From Acidihalobacter yilgarnensis (GTDB lineage: Bacteria; Pseudomonadota; Gammaproteobacteria; DSM-5130; Acidihalobacteraceae), in assembly GCF_001753245.1 (NCBI RefSeq), contig NZ_CP017415.1, positions 1,888,501 to 1,952,500 of the forward strand: a stretch of 64,000 nt of DNA. The letters run 5' to 3'. Positions 30,207 to 42,106 of the stretch are shown piece by piece. How positions within the stretch are numbered: position 1 is the stretch's first letter; every line of letters begins with the position of its first letter. A program made the position numbers and the translations under genes. The notes beneath the pieces were generated by a model. It was not told the origin of the DNA. It searched no databases and worked only from the letters and a program-made list of their open reading frames with translations.

Positions 30207-30425
30207 ATGGCTAAAGAAGACGCAATCGAAATGGAAGGCAAGGTGATCGACACCCTGCCGAATACCATGTTCAGAGTTGAACTCGACAACGGTCACGTAG
30301 TGACCGCCCATATTTCCGGCCGCATGCGCAAGCACTACATCCGCATACTGACCGGCGATCAGGTCACTGTCGAACTCACCCCGTACGACCTGAGCAAGGG
30401 CCGTATCGTTTACCGCAAAAAATGA
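30207..30425 (+). CDS. infA: Translation initiation factor IF-1
   Basis: A 72-aa OB-fold protein, [19 protein letters not shown] to the KGRIVYRKK end, with the typical [12 protein letters not shown] and [11 protein letters not shown]. The frame is open 30 codons further upstream, but the ATG at 30,207 gives the exact family length. It binds the ribosomal A site during initiation. Adjacent and convergent with clpA, as in many gammaproteobacteria. Confidence 0.96.
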   Translation: MAKEDAIEMEGKVIDTLPNTMFRVELDNGHVVTAHISGRMRKHYIRILTGDQVTVELTPYDLSKGRIVYRKK

Positions 30426-30433
30426 CCCCGGCC

Positions 30434-30458
30434 GAGGCGGCCCTTAGTGGACCGCCTC
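30434..30458. terminator. Possible bidirectional terminator between infA and clpA
   Basis: GAGGCGG (30,434-30,440) pairs with CCGCCTC (30,452-30,458) around an 11-nt loop containing the end of clpA. It lies just past the infA stop. There is no strong T tract, so termination is only suggested. Confidence 0.35.
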
Positions 30459-32711
30459 CCGATCGCTGCTGAAGGCCAGCCGCAGTTCGTCGCCTTCCAC
30501 GTCGAGGTGAACCTCACCGCCATCGCGGAGCCGTCCGAACAGGATCTCCTCTGCGAGGGGCTTTTTGACGTGCTCCTGAATCACGCGTGCCATGGGACGC
30601 GCGCCCATGAGGGGATCGTAGCCACGTTCGGCGAGCCAGGCGCGTGCCGCGTCGTCAACCACCAGACGCACCTTCTTTTCTTCAAGCTGCGATTCGAGTT
30701 CGATCAAGAACTTGTCGACCACGTTGGCAACGACTCTCGGCTCCAGCGCCTTGAACTGAATGATCGCATCCAAGCGATTGCGGAATTCCGGCGAAAACGC
30801 GCGCCGGATGGCTTCCATGCCATCGGTCGAGTGATCCTGTTCGGTGAACCCCAGGCTACGACGGCTCACGGATTGCGCGCCTGCGTTGCTGGTCATGATC
30901 AGAATCACGTTGCGGAAGTCCACCTGTCGGCCGTTGGCGTCGGTCAGAGTGCCGTGATCCATCACCTGCAACAACAGGTTGTATACATCCGGATGCGCCT
31001 TCTCGATTTCGTCGAGCAGCAGCACGGCATGCGGATGTTTGAGAACTGCGTCCGTCAGCAGCCCGCCTTGGTCGAACCCGACGTAACCTGGCGGGGCACC
31101 AATCAAACGCGATACCGTGTGCCGCTCCATGTACTCGGACATATCGAAACGCACCAGCTCAATACCCATGACCTGCGCGAGTTGACGAGTGACCTCGGTT
31201 TTGCCTACGCCGGTCGGCCCTGCAAACAGGAAGGAACCGATTGGCCTGTCTGGGCTACCGAGTCCGGAACGCGACATTTTGATCGCTGCGGCCAGCATGC
31301 CGATTGCCTCGTCCTGGCCGAACACGACGAGCTTGAGGTTGCTCTCGAGGTTCTTCAATACCTCGACGTCTGAGCTCGATATCTGCTTCGGCGGGATACG
31401 GGCGATTTTGGCCACGATATCCTCCACGTCATGTACCGAGATGGTCTTCCGTCGCTGACTCGCCGGTTGCAGGCGCCTGCGTGCACCGGCCTCGTCGATC
31501 ACGTCGATGGCCTTGTCCGGCAGGTGGCGGTCGGTGATGTAACGCTCGGAAAGTTCGGCGGCGGCGCGCAGCGACGGGTTCGTGTAGCGCACGTCATGAT
31601 GCTCCTCGAAACGCCCCTTGAGGCCCTTGAGGATCTGATAGGTTTCCTCAACACTGGGTTCGCGCACGTCGATCTTCTGGAAACGTCGCGCCAACGCTCG
31701 GTCTTTCTCGAAAATTCCGCGATATTCCTGATAAGTGGTCGAACCGATGCACTTAAGTTGGCCATTGGCCAGCATCGGCTTGAGCAAATTGGAGGCGTCC
31801 ATCACGCCTCCCGAGGCTGCTCCTGCGCCGATAATCGTATGGATTTCGTCGATGAAAAGAATCGCCCCCGGCTGACGCTTAAGCTGGGCAAGCACGCCCT
31901 TGAGGCGCTTCTCGAAATCGCCACGGTACTTGGTGCCAGCGACCAATGCACCGAGATCGAGCGAGTAGACCACGCCATCGCTCAGGATTTCGGGCACCTC
32001 GCCGTCGACGATACGTTTAGCCAAACCTTCGGCCATGGCGGTCTTGCCCACGCCGGCTTCGCCTACGTACAGCGGATTGTTTTTGCGACGGCGGCAGAGA
32101 ATCTGCACCGTGCGTTCGATTTCGCTATCGCGGCCGATCAGTGGATCGATTTTACCTTGGCGTGCCAGTTCGTTGAGGTTGACGGCAAACTGCTCAAGCG
32201 GATTGCTGCGCACGGCTTCGTCGCCGCCACCGCCCTCAGGAGGACTTTCCGGGTCCATCTCAGGTTGCTGCTCGTCCGACACCTTCGAAATACCATGCGA
32301 GATGTAGTTGAGTACATCAAGGCGACTGATGCCCTGCTTCGACAGCAAATAGACCGCATGCGACTCCTGCTCGCCGAACAGTGCGACAAGTACATTGGCG
32401 CCCGTGACTTCTTTGCGTCCCGATGACTGCACATGGAACACCGCGCGCTGCAATACGCGCTGAAAACCGACCGTCGGCTGCGTCTCGCGCTGGTCACTGT
32501 CGTTCAAGCGAGGCGTGTTGTCCTCAATGAACAGGTCCAACTCGCGCTTGAGCCGCAACAGATCCGCGCCACAGGCGCGCAACACGCCCACCGCAGTGGG
32601 GTTGTCCGTCAGTGCGAGTAGCAGGTGTTCCACGGTAATGAATTCGTGGCGCTTCTCACGGGCTTGCTTGAAAGCCATGTTGAGGGAGAATTCAAGCTCT
32701 TTGTTCAGCAT
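30444..32711 (-). CDS. clpA: ATP-dependent Clp protease ATP-binding subunit ClpA
   Basis: A 755-aa Hsp100 unfoldase. The N domain ([20 protein letters not shown]) is followed by two AAA+ modules: [18 protein letters not shown] with [13 protein letters not shown], and [14 protein letters not shown] with [14 protein letters not shown]. The second module has the [14 protein letters not shown] region and a C-terminal [20 protein letters not shown]. It feeds substrates to ClpP. clpS lies 62 nt upstream, as expected. Confidence 0.96.
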   Translation of the reverse strand: MLNKELEFSLNMAFKQAREKRHEFITVEHLLLALTDNPTAVGVLRACGADLLRLKRELDLFIEDNTPRLNDSDQRETQPTVGFQRVLQRAVFHVQSSGRKEVTGANVLVALFGEQESHAVYLLSKQGISRLDVLNYISHGISKVSDEQQPEMDPESPPEGGGGDEAVRSNPLEQFAVNLNELARQGKIDPLIGRDSEIERTVQILCRRRKNNPLYVGEAGVGKTAMAEGLAKRIVDGEVPEILSDGVVYSLDLGALVAGTKYRGDFEKRLKGVLAQLKRQPGAILFIDEIHTIIGAGAASGGVMDASNLLKPMLANGQLKCIGSTTYQEYRGIFEKDRALARRFQKIDVREPSVEETYQILKGLKGRFEEHHDVRYTNPSLRAAAELSERYITDRHLPDKAIDVIDEAGARRRLQPASQRRKTISVHDVEDIVAKIARIPPKQISSSDVEVLKNLESNLKLVVFGQDEAIGMLAAAIKMSRSGLGSPDRPIGSFLFAGPTGVGKTEVTRQLAQVMGIELVRFDMSEYMERHTVSRLIGAPPGYVGFDQGGLLTDAVLKHPHAVLLLDEIEKAHPDVYNLLLQVMDHGTLTDANGRQVDFRNVILIMTSNAGAQSVSRRSLGFTEQDHSTDGMEAIRRAFSPEFRNRLDAIIQFKALEPRVVANVVDKFLIELESQLEEKKVRLVVDDAARAWLAERGYDPLMGARPMARVIQEHVKKPLAEEILFGRLRDGGEVHLDVEGDELRLAFSSDREAVH

Positions 32712-32773
32712 CGCCGATTTGCCTCAGGTTTGGGCGGCCATCCTCGGCCCACGGAATCCGTATATTTCGGGCC

Positions 32774-33091
32774 TCAGGCCTCTTCCAGGGTACATAGTAA
32801 GGGGTGCTGGTGATCCCGCGCATAGTCATTAACCTGCGCCACCTTGGTTTCTGCAATATCGCGGGTAAACACCCCGCAGACACCCCGGCCACGTGTATGC
32901 ACGTGCAGCATGACCCGGGTGGCTTTCTCCCGGTCCATACTGAAAAACACCTCTAGCACTTCGACCACAAACTCCATCGGAGTGTAGTCATCGTTAAGAA
33001 TCACCACCTTGTACAAAGGTGGCTGTTTGATTTCTGGGCGACTTTCCTCGACCACGGACTCTGCCTGGTCGCCAGGTTTTTCCTCACTCAT
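32774..33091 (-). CDS. clpS: ClpS adaptor of the Clp protease
   Basis: A 105-aa N-end rule adaptor. The folded core [38 protein letters not shown] and [10 protein letters not shown] is complete, preceded by a flexible acidic N-terminal tail. It presents N-degron substrates to ClpA. ATG 33,091 is chosen; an in-frame GTG at 33,112 is possible, and neither start has a clear ribosome site. Confidence 0.94.
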   Translation of the reverse strand: MSEEKPGDQAESVVEESRPEIKQPPLYKVVILNDDYTPMEFVVEVLEVFFSMDREKATRVMLHVHTRGRGVCGVFTRDIAETKVAQVNDYARDHQHPLLCTLEEA

Positions 33092-33166
33092 GTTGACTAT
33101 GTCGGGTTTCACTGCGCTAATCTCAAGGCCTGCACATCCACATCACTCGCACTTTAACCGCCAGCG

Positions 33167-34423
33167 CTACATATGCGCGACGATGCAGCGACCGAATTCG
33201 GAACTCGAAACGCTCTGCGCATCGGGCATCAACCGCGCCAGATCGTCGGTCACGCGCCCCGCGCGTATCGCGCCGGACAATCCGCGCACGATCGCATCGG
33301 CAGCCTCGTTCCAACCAAGGTGACGCAACATCATCTCAGCGGATAGTACGATGGACCCCGGATTCGCCTTGTCCTGCCCGGCGATCTTGGGTGCCGTACC
33401 GTGAGTCGCCTCGAAAATACCCACGCTGTCCGAAAGATTGGCCCCGGGCGCGATGCCGATACCGCCGACCTGGGCGGCGAGCGCGTCGGAAATATAGTCG
33501 CCGTTCAGGTTCAGCGTCGCAATCACGTCATAGTCCTCTGGATTGAGTAGGATTTCCTGAAGAAAGGCGTCAGCAATCACATCCTTGAGCACGATGTCAT
33601 CACCCGTACGTGGGTTGCGCAGGCGCATCCAAGGACCACCATCGAGCGGTTCCGCGCCGAATTCACGACGGGCAAGCTCGTATCCCCAGACCTTAAAGGC
33701 GCCTTCGGTGAACTTCATGATGTTCCCCTTGTGCACCAACGTCACCGAAGGGCGCCCGTTGTCGATGGCATATTGGATCGCCTTGCGCACTAGGCGTTCC
33801 GTCCCTTCGCGGGAAACGGGCTTGATGCCAATGCCCGAGGTTTCCGGGAAGCGTATCTTGCTGACCTTCATGGTATCGCGCAGAAATGCGATCAAGGACT
33901 GCGCCTCGGGGGTACCTGCCGCCCACTCGATACCGGCATAGATGTCCTCCGAGTTTTCACGGAAGATCACCATGTCGGTCTTTTCCGGTGACTTGAGCGG
34001 ACTTGGCGTACCGTCGTAATAGCGAATCGGGCGCAAGCAAACGTATAGATCGAGCTGCTGCCTGAGCGTGACGTTGAGCGAACGGATGCCGCCTCCGACC
34101 GGGGTCGTCAGCGGACCTTTAATCGACACCAGATATTCACTGACTGCTTGCAGGGTCTCGTCCGGCAGCCAGACATCTTCGCCGTAGACCTGGGTAGCTT
34201 TCTCGCCGGCATACACCTCCATCCAGGCGATCTTGCGCGTATCTCCGTAAGCTTTGAGCACTGCGGCATCGACCACTTCGCGCATCACCGGGGTCACGTC
34301 CACACCAATGCCGTCGCCCTCGATAAAAGGGATCACGGGTTGCGCGGGCACGCTCAGGCTGCCGCCGGGCGCCATAGTGATCTTCTCGCCCCAACTGGGA
34401 ATCTGGATGTGCTCGTAAGACAT
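33167..34423 (-). CDS. icd: Isocitrate dehydrogenase, cofactor preference unclear
   Basis: A 418-aa homodimeric-type isocitrate dehydrogenase close to E. coli Icd over its whole length, with the active-site serine region [28 protein letters not shown] and [19 protein letters not shown]. Against E. coli numbering the NADP determinants are mixed: Lys344 is kept, Tyr345 is Ile, Val351 is Ala, Tyr391 is Asp, Arg395 is kept. Two of these changes (Ile345, Ala351) match NAD-using enzymes. Start ATG 34,423 matches family length; upstream frame ignored. Divergent from nudJ. Confidence 0.93.
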   Translation of the reverse strand: MSYEHIQIPSWGEKITMAPGGSLSVPAQPVIPFIEGDGIGVDVTPVMREVVDAAVLKAYGDTRKIAWMEVYAGEKATQVYGEDVWLPDETLQAVSEYLVSIKGPLTTPVGGGIRSLNVTLRQQLDLYVCLRPIRYYDGTPSPLKSPEKTDMVIFRENSEDIYAGIEWAAGTPEAQSLIAFLRDTMKVSKIRFPETSGIGIKPVSREGTERLVRKAIQYAIDNGRPSVTLVHKGNIMKFTEGAFKVWGYELARREFGAEPLDGGPWMRLRNPRTGDDIVLKDVIADAFLQEILLNPEDYDVIATLNLNGDYISDALAAQVGGIGIAPGANLSDSVGIFEATHGTAPKIAGQDKANPGSIVLSAEMMLRHLGWNEAADAIVRGLSGAIRAGRVTDDLARLMPDAQSVSSSEFGRCIVAHM

Positions 34424-34505
34424 GTGTCGGGGTCTCCGCAAAACGAATGGCTGACTCGCATTATACATTCACTCTGGACGCGCAGAGCTGTGATAAAGTC
34501 TTCCG

Positions 34506-34949
34506 ATGCGGTTCCAACCCCACGTCACCGTTGCGGCGGTCGCCGAGCGCGAAGGCCGGTTTCTGATGGTCCGCGAGCGCATCGACGAACGCACACGCTA
34601 CAACCAGCCGGCCGGCCATCTCGAGGCAGGCGAATCGCTGCTTGATGCCGTGGCACGGGAAACGATCGAAGAAACTGCCTGGAGCTTCCGCCCCGAGGCC
34701 CTGATCGGACTCTACCGCTGGGTCAGTCCGTCGGGTTCGACCTTCCTGCGCGTAACCTTTGCCGGCACCGTCGGCGACCATGCCCCTGATCGCGCGCTCG
34801 ATGAAGGCGTTGAGGCGGCCGAATGGCTCACGCACGATGCGGTATGCGCACTCGGTAAACAATTGCGCAGCCCGCTTGTCCTGCAGTCCATCGACGATTA
34901 TCTGCAAGGACGCCGGTATCCGCTGGATCTGTTACGCGAACTCGCGTGA
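34506..34949 (+). CDS. nudJ: NudJ-type Nudix phosphatase
   Basis: A 147-aa Nudix hydrolase starting [20 protein letters not shown]. The Nudix box is complete: [20 protein letters not shown] followed by TA. NudJ enzymes hydrolyse nucleoside tri/diphosphates and thiamine pyrophosphate precursors. The gene overlaps mnmA by 4 nt, and the order nudJ-mnmA-hflD is conserved with E. coli, which supports the subfamily call. Confidence 0.88.
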   Translation: MRFQPHVTVAAVAEREGRFLMVRERIDERTRYNQPAGHLEAGESLLDAVARETIEETAWSFRPEALIGLYRWVSPSGSTFLRVTFAGTVGDHAPDRALDEGVEAAEWLTHDAVCALGKQLRSPLVLQSIDDYLQGRRYPLDLLRELA

Positions 34950-36082
34950 ACAGCATGCGACGACAACGCATTATCGTCGGGCTTTCCGGCGGCGTAGATT
35001 CCGCTGTCGCCGCGCTGCGCCTGATTGAACAGGGACATCGCGTCGAAGGCCTGTTCATGAAGAACTGGGAAGACGACGACGAGGGTTATTGCGCCGCGGC
35101 CGACGACCTCGCCGAGGCGAAGCGTGTCGCCGAAACACTCGAAATTCCATTACACAAGGCGAACTTCGCCCGCGAATACTGGGATCGCGTATTCGCCTAC
35201 TTCCTGGCCGAATACCGCGCCGGCCGCACACCCAATCCCGATGTGCTGTGCAACAAGGAAATCAAGTTCAAGGCCTTCCTAGACTATGCTCGCAGCCTCG
35301 GCGCCGATGCCATCGCGACCGGGCACTACGCACGCATCGACGCGCAGGCAAACCTACTCCGCGGGCTCGACCCGAACAAGGACCAGAGTTACTTTCTGCA
35401 CGCGTTGACGCGCGCGCAGCTCGCCGCCAGTCGCTTCCCGTTGGGTGACTCGCTCAAATCCGATATCCGCCGGATCGCGCGCGAAGCCGGCCTGCCGAAT
35501 CACCAGCGCAAGGACAGCACCGGCATCTGCTTCATCGGCGAGCGTCGCTTTCGCGACTTCCTGGCCCGCTACCTGCCCGCCACGCCGGGCACGATCGTCA
35601 ATCCTCAGGGCGAATCCCTCGGTACACATCAGGGATTGATGTACTACACCCTCGGCCAGCGTCAGGGCCTCGGGATCGGAGGCACGGCTGACGGCGGCGA
35701 GGCGCCTTGGTACGTGGCCGAGAAGAGATTGGCGCACAATGAACTGCTCGTCGTGCAAGGGCACGACCATCCGCTGCTGCAATCCACTGCGTTGTGGGCG
35801 CGCCCACTGCACTGGATCTCGGGGATGACACCGGGCGACCGCTTTGAATGCACCGTCAAGACGCGCTATCGGCAAATCGACCAAGCCTGCACGGTGACGC
35901 TGGCGGAGGATCGGGCCCACGTCACTTTCGAGCGACCCCAGCGCGCAGTAACGCCGGGGCAATTCGCTGTTTTCTATCGAGGCGACATATGCCTCGGCGG
36001 CGGGGTCATCGAAACGATCGAACCCTGGCGGCAGGAAGGTCAATTCACGGCCACAACAACCACATTTTCAGCCGCACACTGA
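34946..36082 (+). CDS. mnmA: tRNA-specific 2-thiouridylase
   Basis: A 378-aa PP-loop ATPase that thiolates U34 of tRNA-Lys, -Glu and -Gln. Present are the PP-loop [30 protein letters not shown], the first catalytic Cys in [29 protein letters not shown] and the second Cys in [19 protein letters not shown] at 34,946 overlaps the nudJ stop (GTGA); an ATG 9 nt further in is an equally good start. Confidence 0.95.
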   Translation: MNSMRRQRIIVGLSGGVDSAVAALRLIEQGHRVEGLFMKNWEDDDEGYCAAADDLAEAKRVAETLEIPLHKANFAREYWDRVFAYFLAEYRAGRTPNPDVLCNKEIKFKAFLDYARSLGADAIATGHYARIDAQANLLRGLDPNKDQSYFLHALTRAQLAASRFPLGDSLKSDIRRIAREAGLPNHQRKDSTGICFIGERRFRDFLARYLPATPGTIVNPQGESLGTHQGLMYYTLGQRQGLGIGGTADGGEAPWYVAEKRLAHNELLVVQGHDHPLLQSTALWARPLHWISGMTPGDRFECTVKTRYRQIDQACTVTLAEDRAHVTFERPQRAVTPGQFAVFYRGDICLGGGVIETIEPWRQEGQFTATTTTFSAAH

Positions 36083-36110
36083 TCCGCAACATTGATTCAA
36101 GGGGAATGAA

Positions 36111-36728
36111 GTGGAGAAAAATCTGCGCAATCGCACACTGGCACTCGCCGCCGTATTCCAATGCGCCGCCGATGCCGACCGTCTTGCGCGCACGGGCACG
36201 CTGGACGAAGGCGCCCTCAAACCCCTGATCGGAAGCCTGTTGACGCGTGATTCCGACAGCCTGGAGGCTGTCTACGGGGGAATCGCCAATCTACGTCCTG
36301 GGCTGCAGATCCTAAAGGCACAGCTCGACCCGCAGGAACGCGTACGAGCCCTTGAAATCATGCGCTATGCCGTTTCGTTGCTGCATCTCGAACGCCGTCT
36401 CGCCAAGCATCCGGAAATGCTGGAACGCCTGGGCAAGGGCATCGATGGCGCCCAGCGACAGGCCGAATACTTCGAGCCCGGACACGAAAACGTGATTGCC
36501 GGCCTGGCGGGTCTTTACCGCGAGACCATCAGCGAACTCGGCCCCCGCATCATCGTGCGCGGCGAACAGAGTCATCTCGCCAACGAGGCGGTGGCCAGCC
36601 GTATCCGCGTACTGTTGTTGGCCGGCATTCGTGCCGCCGTATTGTGGCGCCAGGCCGGCGGTACTCGACTGCGGTTGCTGTTTGCGCGCAAACCCATGCT
36701 CCGGGAAGCCGAGCGCCTGCTCGCCTGA
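36111..36728 (+). CDS. hflD: High-frequency lysogenization protein HflD homologue
   Basis: A 205-aa membrane-associated helical protein, starting with GTG. It shows NRTLALAAVFQCAADADRLARTG, a middle part with LDPQERVRALEIMRYAVSLLHLER and the C-terminal SHLANEAVASRIRVLLLAGIRAAVLWRQ-type helix. In E. coli HflD modulates lambda CII; its cellular role is unclear. It follows mnmA as in E. coli, but purB, its usual next gene, is 18 kb away here. Confidence 0.9.
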   Translation: MEKNLRNRTLALAAVFQCAADADRLARTGTLDEGALKPLIGSLLTRDSDSLEAVYGGIANLRPGLQILKAQLDPQERVRALEIMRYAVSLLHLERRLAKHPEMLERLGKGIDGAQRQAEYFEPGHENVIAGLAGLYRETISELGPRIIVRGEQSHLANEAVASRIRVLLLAGIRAAVLWRQAGGTRLRLLFARKPMLREAERLLA

Positions 36729-36768
36729 ATCCGCCCGCGCCGGCAGACGACGCGCACCTTAAGTGGTT

Positions 36769-36774
36769 TACAAT
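36769..36774 (+). promoter_or_regulatory. Candidate -10 element upstream of acnA
   Basis: TACAAT sits about 100 nt ahead of the acnA ATG in the 145-nt gap after hflD. No good -35 hexamer is found at the right distance, so this is a weak call. Confidence 0.25.
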
Positions 36775-36873
36775 GGACCTCGTCTCCGGGCAGCCTCTCC
36801 AGATCTGTCCCGGTTCGGCATCCGCCACGGGGCGCCGTGCCCTCAATACAAACCCGGACACAAGGACGACTCC

Positions 36874-39606
<2,733 letters not shown>

Positions 39607-40178
39607 ATCCCATCGATGCAGCAGCACCGGGTGGCTACCCGGTGCTGCTGCATCAAACCAGCGAGATCGACAATACCCATCCGATACGCCATCGGGCCAA
39701 ATCGCCGCCTGGAGAGGCGGTAGGTGATATTGCTTCGGCTCGTACACGCGCCCCTTCACCGGGTCTCTCGAAACGACACGAAATAAACAATTCGCGTCGT
39801 GTTCATGAACGGCAAAATCGGAATAAAGGCGTGGCGGCTACCATCTCATGGTAGTCATGCTTCAGGAAATGCTCGTCTCACTGGTGATGCAAGACCTATG
39901 GCCGGAGCGACCCTGAGTCGTATGACGATCACGGAGCGTATCGCATGCTCAGCCCCAAGCATCCGGTGCAGGACGGGCATCGTGTGCAGGTTATCGCTAT
40001 CGATCCTGTGTGCAATATTCAGGTTCCCAGGCCTCGCCTGGCAATACTGCGGCATACCCAAAGGCTCGGACTAAGCCAAACCCCCGCACGCACCCTTGTT
40101 GCGGCTATGGCTGACCGACGCTACGTTCGGAAGCAATAGCGTGGCGCCATGCTGGACTGTCTCGGCATTGACAGTGCG
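39607..40178. other. Gene-free spacer with a series of stem-loops
   Basis: About 570 bases between acnA and the sulfur oxygenase reductase-like gene. No frame looks like a protein: a 70-codon frame at 39,642-39,854 and a 91-codon frame at 39,799-40,074 give low-complexity basic translations without ribosome sites. At least five compact inverted repeats are spread along it: 39,615-39,654; 39,705-39,720; 39,773-39,800; 39,838-39,854; 40,027-40,041. It could hold a structured RNA or be eroded DNA. Confidence 0.4.
39615..39654 (+). terminator. Perfect 18-bp hairpin after acnA
   Basis: Arms of 18 nt (39,615-39,632 and 39,637-39,654) are perfectly complementary around a GGCT loop, 9 nt after the acnA stop. 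Position and stability suggest transcript end protection or termination. No T run follows, so it may stabilise the 3' end or need Rho. Confidence 0.6.
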
Positions 40179-40583
40179 CTATTCTGGCACCCCTTGCCAT
40201 AACATTTCATAGCCAACTTCATAAGTATCATCACAGAATGCAGCAAGTTCTGAAAACTTCTCTTTAAATACTTTATCCGCATGCGATTTTTCGTGCTGGT
40301 CAAACGATTTCCAGTACGTGACGATGACCAGGTCACCCTGTTTCATGCTTTTATCTTCATCGTCTGGTGCAGCACCAACGCTGCCTTCTTTCGATACAAA
40401 GCCAGAGTACTTGAATACCTGGCCGCCGATGAAGCCACCTTTGTCATCACCGTAGGTGTTTTTAACTACATTGCACATCTCACCCAGGACAAGTTCGACG
40501 TCTTCCATTTTTACACCCGGCTTTAGATCTACCACATTAAAAAGCATGACACAGCCAAAGGGTATTTGAATTGGTTCGAACAT
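40179..40583 (-). CDS. Small single-domain protein resembling sulfur oxygenase reductase
   Basis: A 134-aa soluble protein with an alpha+beta barrel-like pattern. By eye it aligns with the first half of archaeal sulfur oxygenase reductase (about 310 aa): VMLFNVVDLK / GEMCNVV...GGFIGGQV / DLVIVTYWKSFDQHEKSHADKVF / FCDDTYEVGYEMLWQG. Cys37 falls where the persulfide Cys31 lies, and His97-x3-His101 matches the iron ligands His86 and His90. An acidic ligand could be the terminal Glu134 or Glu126. No signal peptide. Base composition is clearly lower in GC than neighbours, suggesting transfer. GGTGGGAG precedes its ATG. An antibiotic-biosynthesis-monooxygenase-like protein is the alternative. Function is inferred only. 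Confidence 0.55.
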   Translation of the reverse strand: MFEPIQIPFGCVMLFNVVDLKPGVKMEDVELVLGEMCNVVKNTYGDDKGGFIGGQVFKYSGFVSKEGSVGAAPDDEDKSMKQGDLVIVTYWKSFDQHEKSHADKVFKEKFSELAAFCDDTYEVGYEMLWQGVPE

Positions 40584-41018
40584 AACGAGCTCCCACCTGA
40601 TTAAAGGTGTTCGTTTGATCGGCCAGAGATATGGCTGATCATTACTGCTAACCGACTTTCAATTTATACTAACATATAGAATATTAATAGACACTAATGC
40701 GAAAGGCATCCTGCTCACATGAACTCAATAACCTTCGAGTACGCTCAGCAGGCTCCAGCAGGCGGCGCCAACAAGGGCGCTGTGCAGTTCCAGACCGGGA
40801 TCGTCAGAGGTTCTGTTCGCTTGCAGGCATGCAAGGCGCAAACCTGCCTGCCACCGACAACCCTCTTCATCGCGGTATCGCCGTCGACAGATTGATGCGA
40901 TTCACGCCTGACCCTATAGCAATCCGCTAGGTATCATCAGGCGCGCTTCAGCACATGTGGCCTTCCAGACCGCTTGGGACGCTGCTAACCTGCGCCTCTT
41001 TTGCCGGAGGAGCCCTGA
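40584..41018. other. Intergenic region, no gene recognised
   Basis: About 435 bases between the divergent sulfur oxygenase reductase-like gene and the hydroxyacid dehydrogenase. The first 110 bases are AT-rich (around 40,650-40,700) and probably hold the promoter of the left gene. A 77-codon plus frame (40,697-40,930) gives an arginine/cysteine-rich translation with no family resemblance. GGAGGAG just before 41,019 is the ribosome site of the right gene. Confidence 0.4.
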
Positions 41019-41975
41019 ATGCGCGGCGCATTTCTCGATTTGGATACCCTGGACAACGGCGACCTCGACCGCACCCCGCTGCACGAGGCCGTCGAGGATT
41101 GGACCTTTCACGCGCAGACCGCAGGGAATGAAGTCGCCGCGCACATCGGCGATGCCGAGGTGTTGATCACCAACAAGGTCATGGTCGACAGTGAGGCCTT
41201 GCAAACGGCGCCGCGACTCAAACTGATCTGCGTCGCGGCCACCGGCACCAATAACGTCGACCTCGAGGCCGCCGCCCGGAGGGGCATCGTGGTCTGTAAC
41301 GTGCGCGATTACGGCACCGCCTCAGTGGCCGAACACACTATCGCACTCATGCTCGCGCTGATCAGGCACCTCCCCGAGTACGCCCGCGCGGTCGAGCAGG
41401 GTCAGTGGACGCAGGCACGCAGCTTTTCGCTATACGACTTCTTCCCGGTTGGCGAACTCAATGGGCGTACGCTGGGTATCGTCGGGCATGGCGTGCTCGG
41501 CGGCGCCGTGGCGCGCATCGCCGAATGCATGGGCATGCGCGTGCTGATCTCCGAACGCCGCGGTGCCGAACCCCGCCCTGGCCGCACGGCCTTCGACAGC
41601 GTATTGAATCAGGCCGACATACTCAGCCTGCACTGTCCGTTAACGCCGGAAACCGCACACCTGATCGGCGCCGGCGAACTCGATCGTCTGGGCCCGGAGG
41701 CCATACTGATCAATACCGCACGCGGCGGGCTGGTCGACAGCCACGCACTGGCTACCGCCTTGCGCGAAGGCCGGCTCGGTGGTGCTGGCCTCGATGTGCT
41801 CGATCAGGAGCCTCCCCCGTCCGATCACCCACTCCTGGCCACTGACATCTCCAACCTGATCGTGACCCCGCACGTAGCCTGGGCCAGCCGTAACGCACGC
41901 CAGCGGCTGGTCGACGAGATGGCGCAGAACATCCGCGCCTTCCAGGCAGGCAAGCCACGCAACCGAGTTGCCTGA
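41019..41975 (+). CDS. D-2-hydroxyacid dehydrogenase, glycerate dehydrogenase-like
   Basis: A 318-aa NAD(P)H-dependent dehydrogenase. The N-terminal substrate domain has LKLICVAATGTNNVDL; the cofactor motif is TLGIVGHGVLGGAVA; the catalytic Arg is in LINTARGGLVD, the Glu in LDVLDQEPP, and the His in VTPHVAWAS. The sequence resembles HprA/glycerate dehydrogenases that reduce hydroxypyruvate or glyoxylate. Preceded by GGAGGAG. Substrate not certain. Confidence 0.85.
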   Translation: MRGAFLDLDTLDNGDLDRTPLHEAVEDWTFHAQTAGNEVAAHIGDAEVLITNKVMVDSEALQTAPRLKLICVAATGTNNVDLEAAARRGIVVCNVRDYGTASVAEHTIALMLALIRHLPEYARAVEQGQWTQARSFSLYDFFPVGELNGRTLGIVGHGVLGGAVARIAECMGMRVLISERRGAEPRPGRTAFDSVLNQADILSLHCPLTPETAHLIGAGELDRLGPEAILINTARGGLVDSHALATALREGRLGGAGLDVLDQEPPPSDHPLLATDISNLIVTPHVAWASRNARQRLVDEMAQNIRAFQAGKPRNRVA

Positions 41976-42106
41976 AGCAAGTAGCTGATCTGCGCATCGT
42001 GCCGCGACGCGTGATGCAGACTAATCCATAATGAGTCGGGTCCCACGGGATGCGGCTCGACTGCCCGCATCCCGTGTTCGCTGGTACTGCACGGGAGCGC
42101 ACGGCC

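Noticed and set aside
39642-40074. Overlapping small frames downstream of acnA
   Set aside because: Low-complexity basic translations without ribosome sites; the hairpins explain the sequence better.
40697-40930. 77-codon plus-strand frame before the hydroxyacid dehydrogenase
   Set aside because: Arginine/cysteine-rich translation with no similarity and no ribosome site; likely chance.
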